This document shows positions 18,250 through 26,808 of a stretch of DNA of 64,000 nt, in pieces. Under the pieces are notes generated by a model, which saw only the letters and a program-made list of their open reading frames with translations, did no database searches and was not told where the DNA came from. The DNA comes from DATKBT01 sp035546295. GTDB taxonomy: Bacteria; Acidobacteriota; Thermoanaerobaculia; Multivoradales; Multivoraceae. The position numbers and the translations under genes are program-made. Where the stretch lies: assembly GCA_035546295.1 (NCBI GenBank), contig DATKBT010000095.1, positions 1 through 64,000 on the forward strand, given 5' to 3'. Each line of letters opens with the position of its first letter. The first letter of the stretch is position 1.

Positions 18250-18667
18250 CGTCAACGTCGTGCTCGCGGCATCGGTCGAAGCCCACGCCCATCATCCGCG
18301 TGCTCGGGCTTTCGTAGACGAGGTGCAGCGGCCGTCGACGCTCGTCTTCTGCCGACTGACAGAGGTCGCGTGCCTGCGCCTGCTGACCCAGCGCATCGCG
18401 GAGGGATTCGATCCCCTCAGCAACAGTGACTCGATCGCGGTGTACGCAACCTGGCGGCAGGACGAACGCGTGCGGCTCGCCGAGGAGCCTCCCGGCTTCG
18501 TCGAGCTCTGGCCCGCGCTTGCCCGCCGTGACACGGCCTCTGCGAAGCTCTGGGCCGATGCTTATCTCGCTGCGTTCGCCATCGCGGGCGCTTACCGGCT
18601 CGTGACGTTCGATGGTGGGTTTCGTCAGTTCGAGAACCGGGGCCTCGACCTCGAGCTGCTGCCTTGA
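18233..18667 (+). CDS. VapC-type PIN-domain toxin
   Basis: A 144-residue PIN-domain ribonuclease. D6 in HLLDVNVVLAAS is the first metal-binding aspartate, E44 lies in RLTEVACLRLL, and the C-terminal acids occur in WADAYLAAFAI and RLVTFDGGF. The start is a TTG at 18233 inside the antitoxin gene. A histidine-rich stretch (EAHAHHPRAR) follows the first strand, as in many VapC proteins. Together with the upstream gene it forms a type II toxin-antitoxin module. Confidence 0.88.
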   Translation: MDHLLDVNVVLAASVEAHAHHPRARAFVDEVQRPSTLVFCRLTEVACLRLLTQRIAEGFDPLSNSDSIAVYATWRQDERVRLAEEPPGFVELWPALARRDTASAKLWADAYLAAFAIAGAYRLVTFDGGFRQFENRGLDLELLP

Positions 18668-18716
18668 GGCCGACTCCTGAAGCAGAGCAGAGCGCGCGAA
18701 GATCCCGACCGTCCTC

Positions 18717-20090
18717 TCAGTCTTTCCCCGACTCCTTCTCTGCTGCATCCTCCGCCACCGCGCTCATCACGAAGCCCATCATCATCTCGTCGGTCGACGG
18801 CTGGCCGAAGCGCACGGTGCGGTTGCTGTCGAAGCCGTAGCGCGCCGCCTTCTCGGCGGAGTTCTCGTACCAGGCGGTGTACTCGATGCGCGTCCCCGCG
18901 GGGATGCGCTTCTTGTCCTGGTAGTAGTACACCGTCTGCCACTCGAAGTCGTAGTTGGGCACCCATAGCAGCACCTCGCTGGTGCCGTCGGGATAGAAGG
19001 CCTCGAACCTGGCCGACTTGCCGCGCATGTGCATGTGGGGCATCAGCGAGATGACTTCGAGGTCGGCCTCGGCGACGGCCGTGACCGGCCCCACCTGGTG
19101 GCTCGGGTCGTTGGGCGGAATCGCGAAGGTGAAGTCCATCAGCGGGCGCAGGCCGCCGCCGAGGTTCTTGAGCGGTCCCTCGACGAGCTTGAAGCCGATC
19201 GAGCTCTGGTCCCAGACCCCGGTGCCCTCCCCCGGCTCCTTGTGGTAGTGGATGTCGAAGGTCACCCGACTGCCCTTCTTCAGCAGGAAGCCGTAGCCGT
19301 CGGGGTAGCGATTGGCGTCGGTCCCCGAGGAGACGCCGCCCATGTACCGGCCGGCTCGGTCCGCGGACGGCGCGATCTGCGCGTCGGTCGGGAACTCGGG
19401 CGGCGGCGGCAGCTCGCCGTTCTCGTCGGGCGCGAGGAGGTGCAAGTTGAAATGGTGGATGACCTCGGAGTCGGGCTTGCACTGGAAGGCGACCACCCAG
19501 GCGTCCTGGGGGAGCATCTCCTCGGTGAGGACCACCGAGAACGCGGCGTAGAGGTCCTCGACGTCGTCGCCGACCAGGTAGGGCTCGGGCATGGTGACCA
19601 CCAGGTCCGGCTCGCCGATGACCCAGCCGCCCTCGACCTTCCACTCGCGCGGCTCCGGAGCATCGGCGGCTTCGCCAGCGGGGGCGCCGGCTGCCGCCCA
19701 CCCTGTCAGCGTCGCGATCTCGGCCTCGCTCAGCACGCGCTCGTTGGCGAAGGTGCCGTTGTGCATCGGGTCGGCGTGCCAGGGGGGCATCGTGCGGGTC
19801 TCGACCTGGCGGACGATCGATTTCGCCCAGGGGCGGGTCGAGGCGTAGTCGACGAACGCCATCGGGGCGCGCATGCCGCCGTAGTTGGCGCCCGAGGGGC
19901 GATGGCACTCCTGGCAGTGCTCCTGCAGCACCGGCAGGACGTCGCGATAGTAGGTCGGGGCGGCGTCGGCCTCGGCCGAGTGGGAAGGCCTGGCAGCCGA
20001 CGCGAGGACGACTGCGAGGACGAGGCACGCGGCGCAGGCGGCCGATGTCCCGAGCTGCGGCAGGATTCCAGGTCGGCGTCGGATCGTCAT
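18717..20090 (-). CDS. Exported protein with heme-binding c-type motif and copper monooxygenase-like domain
   Basis: A 457-residue exported protein. Residues 1 to about 39 form a signal peptide. A C59-Q-E-C62-H63 heme motif lies in a short cytochrome-like segment that continues through TMPPWHADP, a likely axial-ligand region. The rest resembles the two beta domains of copper type II ascorbate-dependent (PHM-like) monooxygenases. Histidine clusters that could bind copper are VIHHFNLHLL, FDIHYHKE and MPHMHMRGKSA. ATG at 20090 has GGAGG 7 bases upstream and gives a normal signal peptide. Proteins of this two-domain type are frequent in Acidobacteriota and Planctomycetota; their substrate is unknown. 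The UbiB-type kinase gene lies upstream with a 115-base gap. Confidence 0.8.
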   Translation of the reverse strand: MTIRRRPGILPQLGTSAACAACLVLAVVLASAARPSHSAEADAAPTYYRDVLPVLQEHCQECHRPSGANYGGMRAPMAFVDYASTRPWAKSIVRQVETRTMPPWHADPMHNGTFANERVLSEAEIATLTGWAAAGAPAGEAADAPEPREWKVEGGWVIGEPDLVVTMPEPYLVGDDVEDLYAAFSVVLTEEMLPQDAWVVAFQCKPDSEVIHHFNLHLLAPDENGELPPPPEFPTDAQIAPSADRAGRYMGGVSSGTDANRYPDGYGFLLKKGSRVTFDIHYHKEPGEGTGVWDQSSIGFKLVEGPLKNLGGGLRPLMDFTFAIPPNDPSHQVGPVTAVAEADLEVISLMPHMHMRGKSARFEAFYPDGTSEVLLWVPNYDFEWQTVYYYQDKKRIPAGTRIEYTAWYENSAEKAARYGFDSNRTVRFGQPSTDEMMMGFVMSAVAEDAAEKESGKD

Positions 20091-20205
20091 GCCAGGCCTC
20101 CGGGCGTTCCACGGGCAATCTACCAGCACGATTCGAGGGCGCATCCTCGTCGGGTCCGGCGCGCTCGTGCCGTGCCCATCGGCGGCTTCGATCCCACCCA
20201 GCTCG

Positions 20206-21882
20206 CTACCGTCTCTTCCTGGGCTTCTTCTGCCGGCGATCGGTCCAGAAGATCGTCCATAGCAGCCAGAGGCCGCCGATCGCCGCGATCAGGAAGAAGA
20301 AGAACGCGATCACGGGGTAGCCCCAGAGCGAGAAGCGGGACTCGACGCGCATGGTGAGCGCGGCACCGACGATCAGCGACGCCAGCAGCAGCCCCGCCGT
20401 GATCCGATTCGCGACCTCGTGCATCGTCACGATCAGCTCGCGCTCGTCGAGCACGTCGAGCTTGAAGCGGACCTGGCGGTCGCCCGAGAGGACGTCGAAA
20501 AGCTGCTGCACCCGCTCGGGGAGCGCGGTGACCAGCTCGCGCAGCTCGAGCAGGCGGCTCAGGATCTGGCTCGGAGCGAAGTCGCGACGCAGCCGGCTGG
20601 CGACCACCCGGGGCGCGTTGCGCACCAGGGCCTGCTGCGGGTTGAAGTCCGGCGCCAGGGTGCGTCCGATCTCGTCGAGCTGGAGCAGCGCCTTGCCCAG
20701 CAGCCCGAGCTGAGGGGGCACCCGCACGCCGGTCTGGCCGGCGGCGGCGTAGACCTCGAGCATGAGCTGCCCCGGCCGGAGCTGGTCGATGTCGGCGCGA
20801 TAGTGCCGCATCACGAGATCGGCGACGCCGCGCCGGAAGCGCTTGCGGTCGAAGCCCTCCTTGATCTCCCCGATGCGCAGCGCCAGCTCCGCCGCCTCCT
20901 CGCCGTTGCCGTCGGCGATCGCCAACAGGAGCTGGAACATCGGCTCCTGGAGGGACGGCGGAATCCGGCCCACCTGGCCGACGTCGAGCAGCGCGATGCG
21001 CGCATCGGGCGTCAGGACCACGTTGCCGGGATGCGGGTCGGCGTGGAAGAAGCCGTCGATCAGCACCTGGTGCAGATAGGAGCGGAAGAGCTCCTCGGCG
21101 AGCTCCCGGGCGTCCCGACCCGGTAATCCGGCGTGCTCGAGGGCCGCGATCTTGGTGCCTGGGAGGTACTCCATGGTCAGCACGCGGCCCGAGCAGTACT
21201 CGGGGATCGGGAGCGGGACCAGGATGCGCGAGAAGCCCTGGAGGTTTTGGTGGAGCTGGCGGAGGTTGCCGGCCTCGGTGCGGTAGTCGAGCTCGTCGAG
21301 CAGGGTGCGGCGGAACTGGTCAACCAGGTCGACCAAGCCGAGCGCGCGTCCGATCTCGGTGCGCCGCTCGAGAGCCTCGGCGATCTCGGAAACCGCCTCG
21401 AGGTCGGTGCGGATGACCGCGCGGATCCCGGGCCGCTGCACCTTGACCGCGACCTCGCGCCCGTCGTGCAGAGTCGCCCGGTGGACCTGACCGAGAGAGG
21501 CCGCCGCCATCGGCACCGGGTCGAAGCTGGCGAAGGCTCGCTCCAGGCCGACGCCGAGCTCCTCGGAGACCAGGCGCTCGGCCTCCTCGCCGGGGAAGGG
21601 CTCGACCTGATCCTGCAGCCGTGCGAGCGCCGTCAGGTAGGACGTCGGCAGGAGGTCGGCCCGGCTGGCGAGGAGCTGACCGATCTTGATGAAGGTCGGC
21701 CCGAGCGCCTCGAGGTCGGCGGCGAGCTGCTCGGCAGCCCCGGGGTCGACGACCTTGGCCGCCTCCTCGTCGAGCGCCGAGATCAGCCCCGACGAGCGCA
21801 CCAGGTCGGAGCGGCCGTGCCGCAGGAGCAGCCAGGCGACGTCGCGGTAGCGCTTGAGCAGCTCGGGGCGCAGGGAGATCAT
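20206..21882 (-). CDS. UbiB/AarF/ABC1-family atypical kinase
   Basis: A 558-residue protein. The KxGQ motif FIKIGQLLASRADLLP, the ATP-binding lysine in VAVKVQRPG, the catalytic block FFHADPHPGN and the metal-binding ALLDVGQ (in place of DFG) define the family. Two hydrophobic segments at the C-terminus (about 500-540, ITAGLLLASLIVGAAL and GYPVIAFFFFLIAAIGG) anchor it in the membrane. Family members support ubiquinone or menaquinone synthesis, acting as ATPases that handle lipid-like quinone intermediates. ATG at 21882 was chosen because upstream sequence lacks family similarity. The rest of the quinone pathway is not encoded nearby. Confidence 0.92.
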   Translation of the reverse strand: MISLRPELLKRYRDVAWLLLRHGRSDLVRSSGLISALDEEAAKVVDPGAAEQLAADLEALGPTFIKIGQLLASRADLLPTSYLTALARLQDQVEPFPGEEAERLVSEELGVGLERAFASFDPVPMAAASLGQVHRATLHDGREVAVKVQRPGIRAVIRTDLEAVSEIAEALERRTEIGRALGLVDLVDQFRRTLLDELDYRTEAGNLRQLHQNLQGFSRILVPLPIPEYCSGRVLTMEYLPGTKIAALEHAGLPGRDARELAEELFRSYLHQVLIDGFFHADPHPGNVVLTPDARIALLDVGQVGRIPPSLQEPMFQLLLAIADGNGEEAAELALRIGEIKEGFDRKRFRRGVADLVMRHYRADIDQLRPGQLMLEVYAAAGQTGVRVPPQLGLLGKALLQLDEIGRTLAPDFNPQQALVRNAPRVVASRLRRDFAPSQILSRLLELRELVTALPERVQQLFDVLSGDRQVRFKLDVLDERELIVTMHEVANRITAGLLLASLIVGAALTMRVESRFSLWGYPVIAFFFFLIAAIGGLWLLWTIFWTDRRQKKPRKRR

Positions 21883-22037
21883 CGATCGGGGGCCGGAGCG
21901 AGGAGGGGAGGGAGCGAGCGATTGCGAAACAAGGACGGTCGCGCGGCAGTCGCATTCGAGAGCGTAGCCGTCGCCTTTTTCTGCCGAACGCGTCGGCTCT
22001 AGCCGTTCGCGACCCGCCATCCTAGCCTGGCTCTGAG

Positions 22038-22427
22038 ATGCTGTCCCTCCTCGCCCTCTCGATCCTCTCCTCCCAGCCGCTTCGAGCTGTCGATCCCGCG
22101 GAGCTCGAGTACGTCATCCCGCGCGTCGAAGTGGAGCCCGTGATCGACGGCCGGCTCGACGAGGCGGCGTGGAACGAGGCCCTGGTGCTCGAGCTCGGGA
22201 TCGAGACCGACCCCGGCGAGAACGTGCCGGCGCCGGTGCGCACCTCCTGCCGGCTGATGCACAGCCGGACGCACCTCTTCTACGGCTGCGTCGCCTACGA
22301 CCCCGAGCCCGAGCGGATCCGCGCCCGCCGGCAACACGGCCGTAGTGAGCGGGGTCGGGACCTCGTCGGCACCCGCGGGCGACCGGAGCTCATTCGGCGC
22401 GCAGCAGGCCCGCCGGATCCTCGGTGA
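22038..22427 (+). pseudogene. 5' remnant of a CBM9/DUF5916-type secreted protein
   Basis: The first about 95 residues read as an exported protein beginning MLSLLALSILSSQPLRA followed by VIPRVEVEPVIDGRLDEAAW and PGENVPAPVRTSCRLMHSR, THLFYGCVAYDPEPERIRAR. This matches the start of the large (700-900 residue) proteins with a CBM9-like domain plus a DUF5916 beta barrel, common in Acidobacteriota and Bacteroidota. Similarity stops near 22326, the frame then reads arginine-rich filler, and the convergent ABC permease gene ends at 22390. The remaining more than 600 codons are missing, so the gene has been truncated by deletion or recombination. It may still be transcribed. Confidence 0.7.
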
Positions 22428-24915
22428 CGGCTCGTCGGGCCGGGAGCCAGGTGGCGAGCAGCGCCGAGACGACCAACAGCGTCCCGACGCCGAGCCAGGT
22501 CGAGGCGTCGCTCGCGGCGACGCCGTGCAGCCGGCTCGCCAGGCTGCTCACCAGGAGACCGCCGATGACGCCGCCGGCGGCGAGCCCGGCGAGAAGGAGC
22601 GCCGCCGTCTCGGCGAGGAACATCCGCAGGATCCGGACCCGATCGGCCCCCAGCGAGAGCCGGATCGCCACTTCCCGTAGGCGCTGGGCGACGGCGTGGG
22701 CGATCACGCCGTAGACCCCGGCGGTGCCGAGAGCGAGCGCGAACAGCGAGAAGCCGCCGAGCAGCGCCGCCAGGAAGCGGCTCGGCGCACGCTCCTCCGC
22801 CAGCCGGCGCTCGATCGAGGCAGGTCGGTAGAGGGGGAGCGTCGGATCGAGTCGGCGCAGCTCGGCGTTGAGAGCCGGGATCAGGCTCTCGGGCTCGGCA
22901 CCGGTCGCCACTGCGATCCCCATCCAGCGGGAGGGGCTCTGCGCGAACGGGACGTAGAGCTCGGCGAGCTCCTCCCCGACCACCGTCTCGCGCACCGGCG
23001 CCGCGATTCCGATGACGGTGCGCCAGTCCTCGGGCGGCGTTCCTTCGCCGGGCCGGGGACGCGGCGCATCGCGTCGCCCACCGAGTCGGAAGCGTCGACC
23101 GATCGCACTGGCCCCGGCCTCGGAGGGCCAGAGCTCCTGTGCGAGATCCGCGCTCACGATCGCCACGCGCGCGCCGTCCGGTCGATCCTCGGAGCCGAAG
23201 TCGCGACCGGCGATGAGCGGGATATCGAGGGTCGCGAAGTAGCCCGGCGACACCGCACGCACGCCGGCCGCCGTCGCAGGCTCGCTGCCGCCCGCCCGCG
23301 GCTCGGCGTGGACGACCTGGGCCGTCATCTGACCGACCACGGCACCGTCCGCGATCGCCGCGCGATCCACTCCGGGGAGCTCGCGGAGGCGGTCGATGAG
23401 CCGAGCTGCGAAGCCGAGCTGCTCGGCGGCGCTCGGATAGCTGGCGAGGCGAAGTCCCACGCCGCCGGTCAAGATCCCGGCGCGCGCGTGGCCGAGCTCG
23501 CGACGCTCGAGGTCGAGCGCGCTGCGCACCGCGAGCCCGCCGGCGGCGAGCAGGGCGAGCGTGAACGCGATCTCGGCGCTCAAGACGGCGGCGCGCGCGC
23601 GTCGGGCTCCCCGGCCGGTGGTGGCCGAGGCAGCGGCGCCTCGCAGCACCGACGCCAGGTTTCGCCGGCGCAGCACCCAGACCGGCAGGAGCGAGAACAG
23701 GAGAGCGATGGCCGCGGTGGCCGCTGCGAGCCCGAGCAGCGCCGTGGCGCCGAAAGCCACCGACTCGGCGCCGCCCGGCGGCGTGCGGCCGAGCTGCTGC
23801 TCGAGGTGCGGTGCGATCAGCGCCAGGGCGAGGCGGGTGAGAGCCATTCCGGCCACCCCCGCGCCCAGGCTCACCAGCAGCGCCTCGCCGATCAGCAGGC
23901 GCGCGGCGCTCCCCCAGCCACCGGCGAGGGCGGCGTGGACCGCCAGCTCCCGCTCGCGGCGGGCGGTCCGCACCAGCACCAGCAGGAGCGCGTTGCCGCA
24001 GGCGACCAGGAGCACGAACAGTGTCGCCAGCACCAGAGCGCGGAGCAGGGGCTGCAGACTCCTCGTGTAACGCTCCTGGAGGGGTTCGAGCCGGACCTGG
24101 AACGAAGGCGGGAGCGTCACATCGGCGGCTCGCGAGAGCCTCTCGAAAGCGCCGGCGGCGCGCTCGGCGGAAGCTCCTGCCTCCAGCCGGACGAGCCGTG
24201 GCGCCGGGCTCGGAGCGAGAGGGGCGAGGACCTGGGTGTAGGGGCTCACCCACCAGAAGCCCTCCGGCAGCACCCCGACGACCGTGAACTGCTCGGCCTC
24301 CTCCGGCCGGTCGGACATGAACGCGCCGAAGCTCGTGCCGAGCACGTCGGGGCGGCCGCCGAAGCGGCGCTGCCAGAGCTCGTGCGAGATGACGGCGAGC
24401 GAGCCGTCGCCACGCTCGACGTCCTGGTCGCTGAACGGGCGGCCGAGCGCCAGCGGCACCCCGGCCACCGCGAAGAAGCTGGGATCGACCCAGGCGCCGA
24501 GCACGACCTCGGGCTCTGCGCCGAGGTCACCGCCGCCGATCAGGGTGAAGGCGTCGAGGTCCCAAGCGGTGCCGGCGTCCACCCCGGTCTCGCCCGTCGT
24601 CCACTGCGCCGGCTCGGCTCCCCTCGGCATCCGTTCTCCCTCGCTGGATTCCCAGTGGACCCAGTGGAGGCGGCCGGCGTCGGGGAACGGCAGCGAGCGG
24701 ATCACGTAAGTCTCGACGATCGACAGCATGGTGGCGGTCGACGCCAGACCGAGCGCCAGCAGGATCGCGGCGGCGAGCGGTGCGCCTGGCCGGCGGCGCA
24801 GGCTACGAGCGGCGTCGCGCGCGCAGCGGGCGAGCCCGATCGCGCTGCGGCGCGAGATCCGCCCCGTCGAGGACGGGCGTACGGCAGGTGGCTTCTCGGC
24901 GGGCATCGGCGTCAT
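22390..24915 (-). CDS. MacB/FtsX-type ABC transporter permease of the ADOP family
   Basis: An 841-residue permease with the duplicated layout of acidobacterial orphan permeases. After a short cytoplasmic leader there is a first span (about 46-70), a large MacB-like periplasmic domain (about 75-285), three spans (about 290-440, including LVLATLFVLLVACGNALLLVLV), then a fifth span (about 450-470) and a second periplasmic domain with VSPGYFATLDIPLIAGRDF. Three last spans follow, ending LPARRAVTEDPAGLLRAE. No ATPase gene is next to it. ADOP proteins are thought to move peptides or hydrophobic compounds or act mechanically in the envelope, but substrates are unknown. It converges with the truncated DUF5916 gene. 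Confidence 0.92.
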   Translation of the reverse strand: MTPMPAEKPPAVRPSSTGRISRRSAIGLARCARDAARSLRRRPGAPLAAAILLALGLASTATMLSIVETYVIRSLPFPDAGRLHWVHWESSEGERMPRGAEPAQWTTGETGVDAGTAWDLDAFTLIGGGDLGAEPEVVLGAWVDPSFFAVAGVPLALGRPFSDQDVERGDGSLAVISHELWQRRFGGRPDVLGTSFGAFMSDRPEEAEQFTVVGVLPEGFWWVSPYTQVLAPLAPSPAPRLVRLEAGASAERAAGAFERLSRAADVTLPPSFQVRLEPLQERYTRSLQPLLRALVLATLFVLLVACGNALLLVLVRTARRERELAVHAALAGGWGSAARLLIGEALLVSLGAGVAGMALTRLALALIAPHLEQQLGRTPPGGAESVAFGATALLGLAAATAAIALLFSLLPVWVLRRRNLASVLRGAAASATTGRGARRARAAVLSAEIAFTLALLAAGGLAVRSALDLERRELGHARAGILTGGVGLRLASYPSAAEQLGFAARLIDRLRELPGVDRAAIADGAVVGQMTAQVVHAEPRAGGSEPATAAGVRAVSPGYFATLDIPLIAGRDFGSEDRPDGARVAIVSADLAQELWPSEAGASAIGRRFRLGGRRDAPRPRPGEGTPPEDWRTVIGIAAPVRETVVGEELAELYVPFAQSPSRWMGIAVATGAEPESLIPALNAELRRLDPTLPLYRPASIERRLAEERAPSRFLAALLGGFSLFALALGTAGVYGVIAHAVAQRLREVAIRLSLGADRVRILRMFLAETAALLLAGLAAGGVIGGLLVSSLASRLHGVAASDASTWLGVGTLLVVSALLATWLPARRAVTEDPAGLLRAE

Positions 24916-25065
24916 CTTACGACCGTACCCTTCATCCTCCCGGTCCCGGCTCTAGCAGCCCGTGCGTGAGCGTCCCCGGTCGGGTGCGGGCGAGATCCGG
25001 CGACTCCACCAGCGAGCGGTGACCGCGGACACCGGATGACGAGGGCCGATCGGAGCCCTCGGAGC

Positions 25066-25090
25066 TGTCATCATGAGACGGCTCATGACA
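25066..25090. promoter_or_regulatory. Nested inverted repeats upstream of the S41 protease
   Basis: TCATGAG (25071-25077) and CTCATGA (25082-25088) form a 7-base palindrome with a 4-base spacer, flanked by TGTCA and TGACA. It lies 60-84 bases before the protease start in the 234-base divergent gap with the ABC permease. It is a candidate operator; the bound protein is unknown. Confidence 0.35.
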
Positions 25091-25149
25091 CGCGCGGCGA
25101 AGGGTAGCCAGTTCTCGAGCGGAACGGAGCGACGCGCAGGTCGAGGCCC

Positions 25150-26670
25150 ATGCACGATCGACGGATGAGCATCTTCAGAAGGCGCTGGGTGGTCGTGGTG
25201 ATCGGCATTCTCGCGGCCCTGCTGACGCTGGTCGCCTTTGCCGCCTACCTGCTCTATCCCGCCTTCAGGGTCCCATCGCCCCCGAGCTTCCAGCCGCCCG
25301 CCACCCCCGAAGAGGCGAGGAAGCAGGACCTCGCGTACCTGCAGACCGCCCTTCGCGAGGTCGATCGCAGCTTCTCGGCCGACGGGTGGCGGGTTTTCGA
25401 TCAGCAGATCGCTGCGCTGTCGGCGCAGGCAGGAACACTCGACGCCGCGACCTTCGAGATGGGCATCGCCCGGGCCGTCGCCGCCGCCGACAATGGCCAC
25501 ACCAACCTGCTCGGCGCCGCCTGGGGGCTGACGCTCGACTCGATTCCCCTGCGCTTCTACTGGTTCGCCGAGGGCCTGTTCACGGTCAAGGCCGCTCCCG
25601 AGCATGCCGATCTGCTGGGAGCCCGCGTTCGGACGATCGCCGGGCGTACGCCCGAGCAGCTCGTTCGCTCCTTCCGTTCGTTCGTCGGCGGCAACGCAGC
25701 TCTCGCGCGCGAGCTCTCGATCCACCTCATGGAGTCACCCGGGGCGCTGCGCGCGATCGGTGTGCAGGCTTCGACCTCGTCGGTGGAGCTCGCTCTGGAG
25801 ACGCTCACAGGCGACCTCGTCGAGCGCAGGGTCGAAGCCGTTCCGACGCCGGTGAGCGGTCCACCGCCGGAGAACACGGAGCAGACGCGGAGGTTCGATC
25901 CGCGGGAGCTGTACTGGCCGCGAAGGGATGCGAGCCCCGTCCCTCTGCCGATCGAGGCGCCGTATCCACAACCCAGCGCGGACGGACGCCCGTGGGTTCA
26001 CGTCCTCGACGGGAGGGACGCGGCCTTCGGCCTGCCCCTCAGCCTGCAACGGCCGAACCACTTCTACTGGGCCACCGATCTGTCGGGCCGCGGCCTCTTC
26101 GTCCAGATCAACGTCACCTTCGACCAGCCCGGGCGCGAATCCCTCCCGGCGTTCCTCGAGGCCACGCTCGAGCAGGCTTCGACTCGCCGTTCGCGGTTCG
26201 CGGTCGTCGACCTCAGAGGCAACCCCGGCGGGAGCTATCAAGCCATCGCCCGCTTCACCCGAGTGCTGCCCACGCTGCTTCCCGCTGACGGCAAGGTGTT
26301 CATTCTCACCAGCGGCAACACCTTCTCGGCGGGCATCGTGACCGCTGCACGTCTCCGCCACTTCTCGGGCGGCCGCGGCGAGATCGTGGGAGAGCCGATG
26401 GGTGACGACCCCCAGTTCTGGGCCGAGGCGGCGACCCGGATCGTGCTCCCGGGTTCAGGGCTGCGAATCGGTTACGCAACCGGTTACCACGATTGGGAGA
26501 ATGGCTGCTCCCTTGGTCAGGTGCTGAGGTGCTACCTGCCGAACTACTTCCTCGGAGTCGCCGCGGGCCCTCTCGATCCGACCATCCCGGTGTCGTGGTC
26601 GTTCGCCGACTATCTCGAAGGCAGGGACACGGTGGTCGAACGAGCTCTCGGGATGGTTGCCGTAGAGTGA
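25150..26670 (+). CDS. S41-family (tail-specific protease-like) membrane-anchored peptidase
   Basis: A 506-residue protein with an N-terminal membrane span (WVVVVIGILAALLTLVAFAAYLL, about residues 13-35) leaving the rest outside. The C-terminal half carries the S41 core: FAVVDLRGNPGGSYQAIARF and the nucleophile block FILTSGNTFSAGI with S393. The usual S41 lysine four residues after the serine is not seen at the expected place, so the catalytic arrangement may be that of the more distant S41 members. No PDZ domain is obvious. ATG at 25150 or at 25165 (MSIFRRRW) are both possible. The gene precedes an amidohydrolase on the same strand. Confidence 0.75.
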   Translation: MHDRRMSIFRRRWVVVVIGILAALLTLVAFAAYLLYPAFRVPSPPSFQPPATPEEARKQDLAYLQTALREVDRSFSADGWRVFDQQIAALSAQAGTLDAATFEMGIARAVAAADNGHTNLLGAAWGLTLDSIPLRFYWFAEGLFTVKAAPEHADLLGARVRTIAGRTPEQLVRSFRSFVGGNAALARELSIHLMESPGALRAIGVQASTSSVELALETLTGDLVERRVEAVPTPVSGPPPENTEQTRRFDPRELYWPRRDASPVPLPIEAPYPQPSADGRPWVHVLDGRDAAFGLPLSLQRPNHFYWATDLSGRGLFVQINVTFDQPGRESLPAFLEATLEQASTRRSRFAVVDLRGNPGGSYQAIARFTRVLPTLLPADGKVFILTSGNTFSAGIVTAARLRHFSGGRGEIVGEPMGDDPQFWAEAATRIVLPGSGLRIGYATGYHDWENGCSLGQVLRCYLPNYFLGVAAGPLDPTIPVSWSFADYLEGRDTVVERALGMVAVE

Positions 26671-26742
26671 TGAGCCCAGTTGGAAGGTGTGCCGGTGAGA
26701 GGCGCCTAGCACCGGCTCCTCCGCGCGCCTCCAGATCACGAA

Positions 26743-26773
26743 CGGGCCGCCGGACGCCCCGCCGGACGGCCCG
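26743..26773. terminator. GC-rich hairpin between the S41 protease and the amidohydrolase
   Basis: GGGCCGCCGG and CCGGACGGCCC pair with one bulged base over an 8-base loop. It lies about 75 bases after the protease stop and 35 bases before the next start, so it could end the first transcript or fold in the leader of the second. No T-tract is present. Confidence 0.35.
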
Positions 26774-26808
26774 AAACCAACGGCGGCACCTGGTCGTAGG
26801 CGTGGGCC

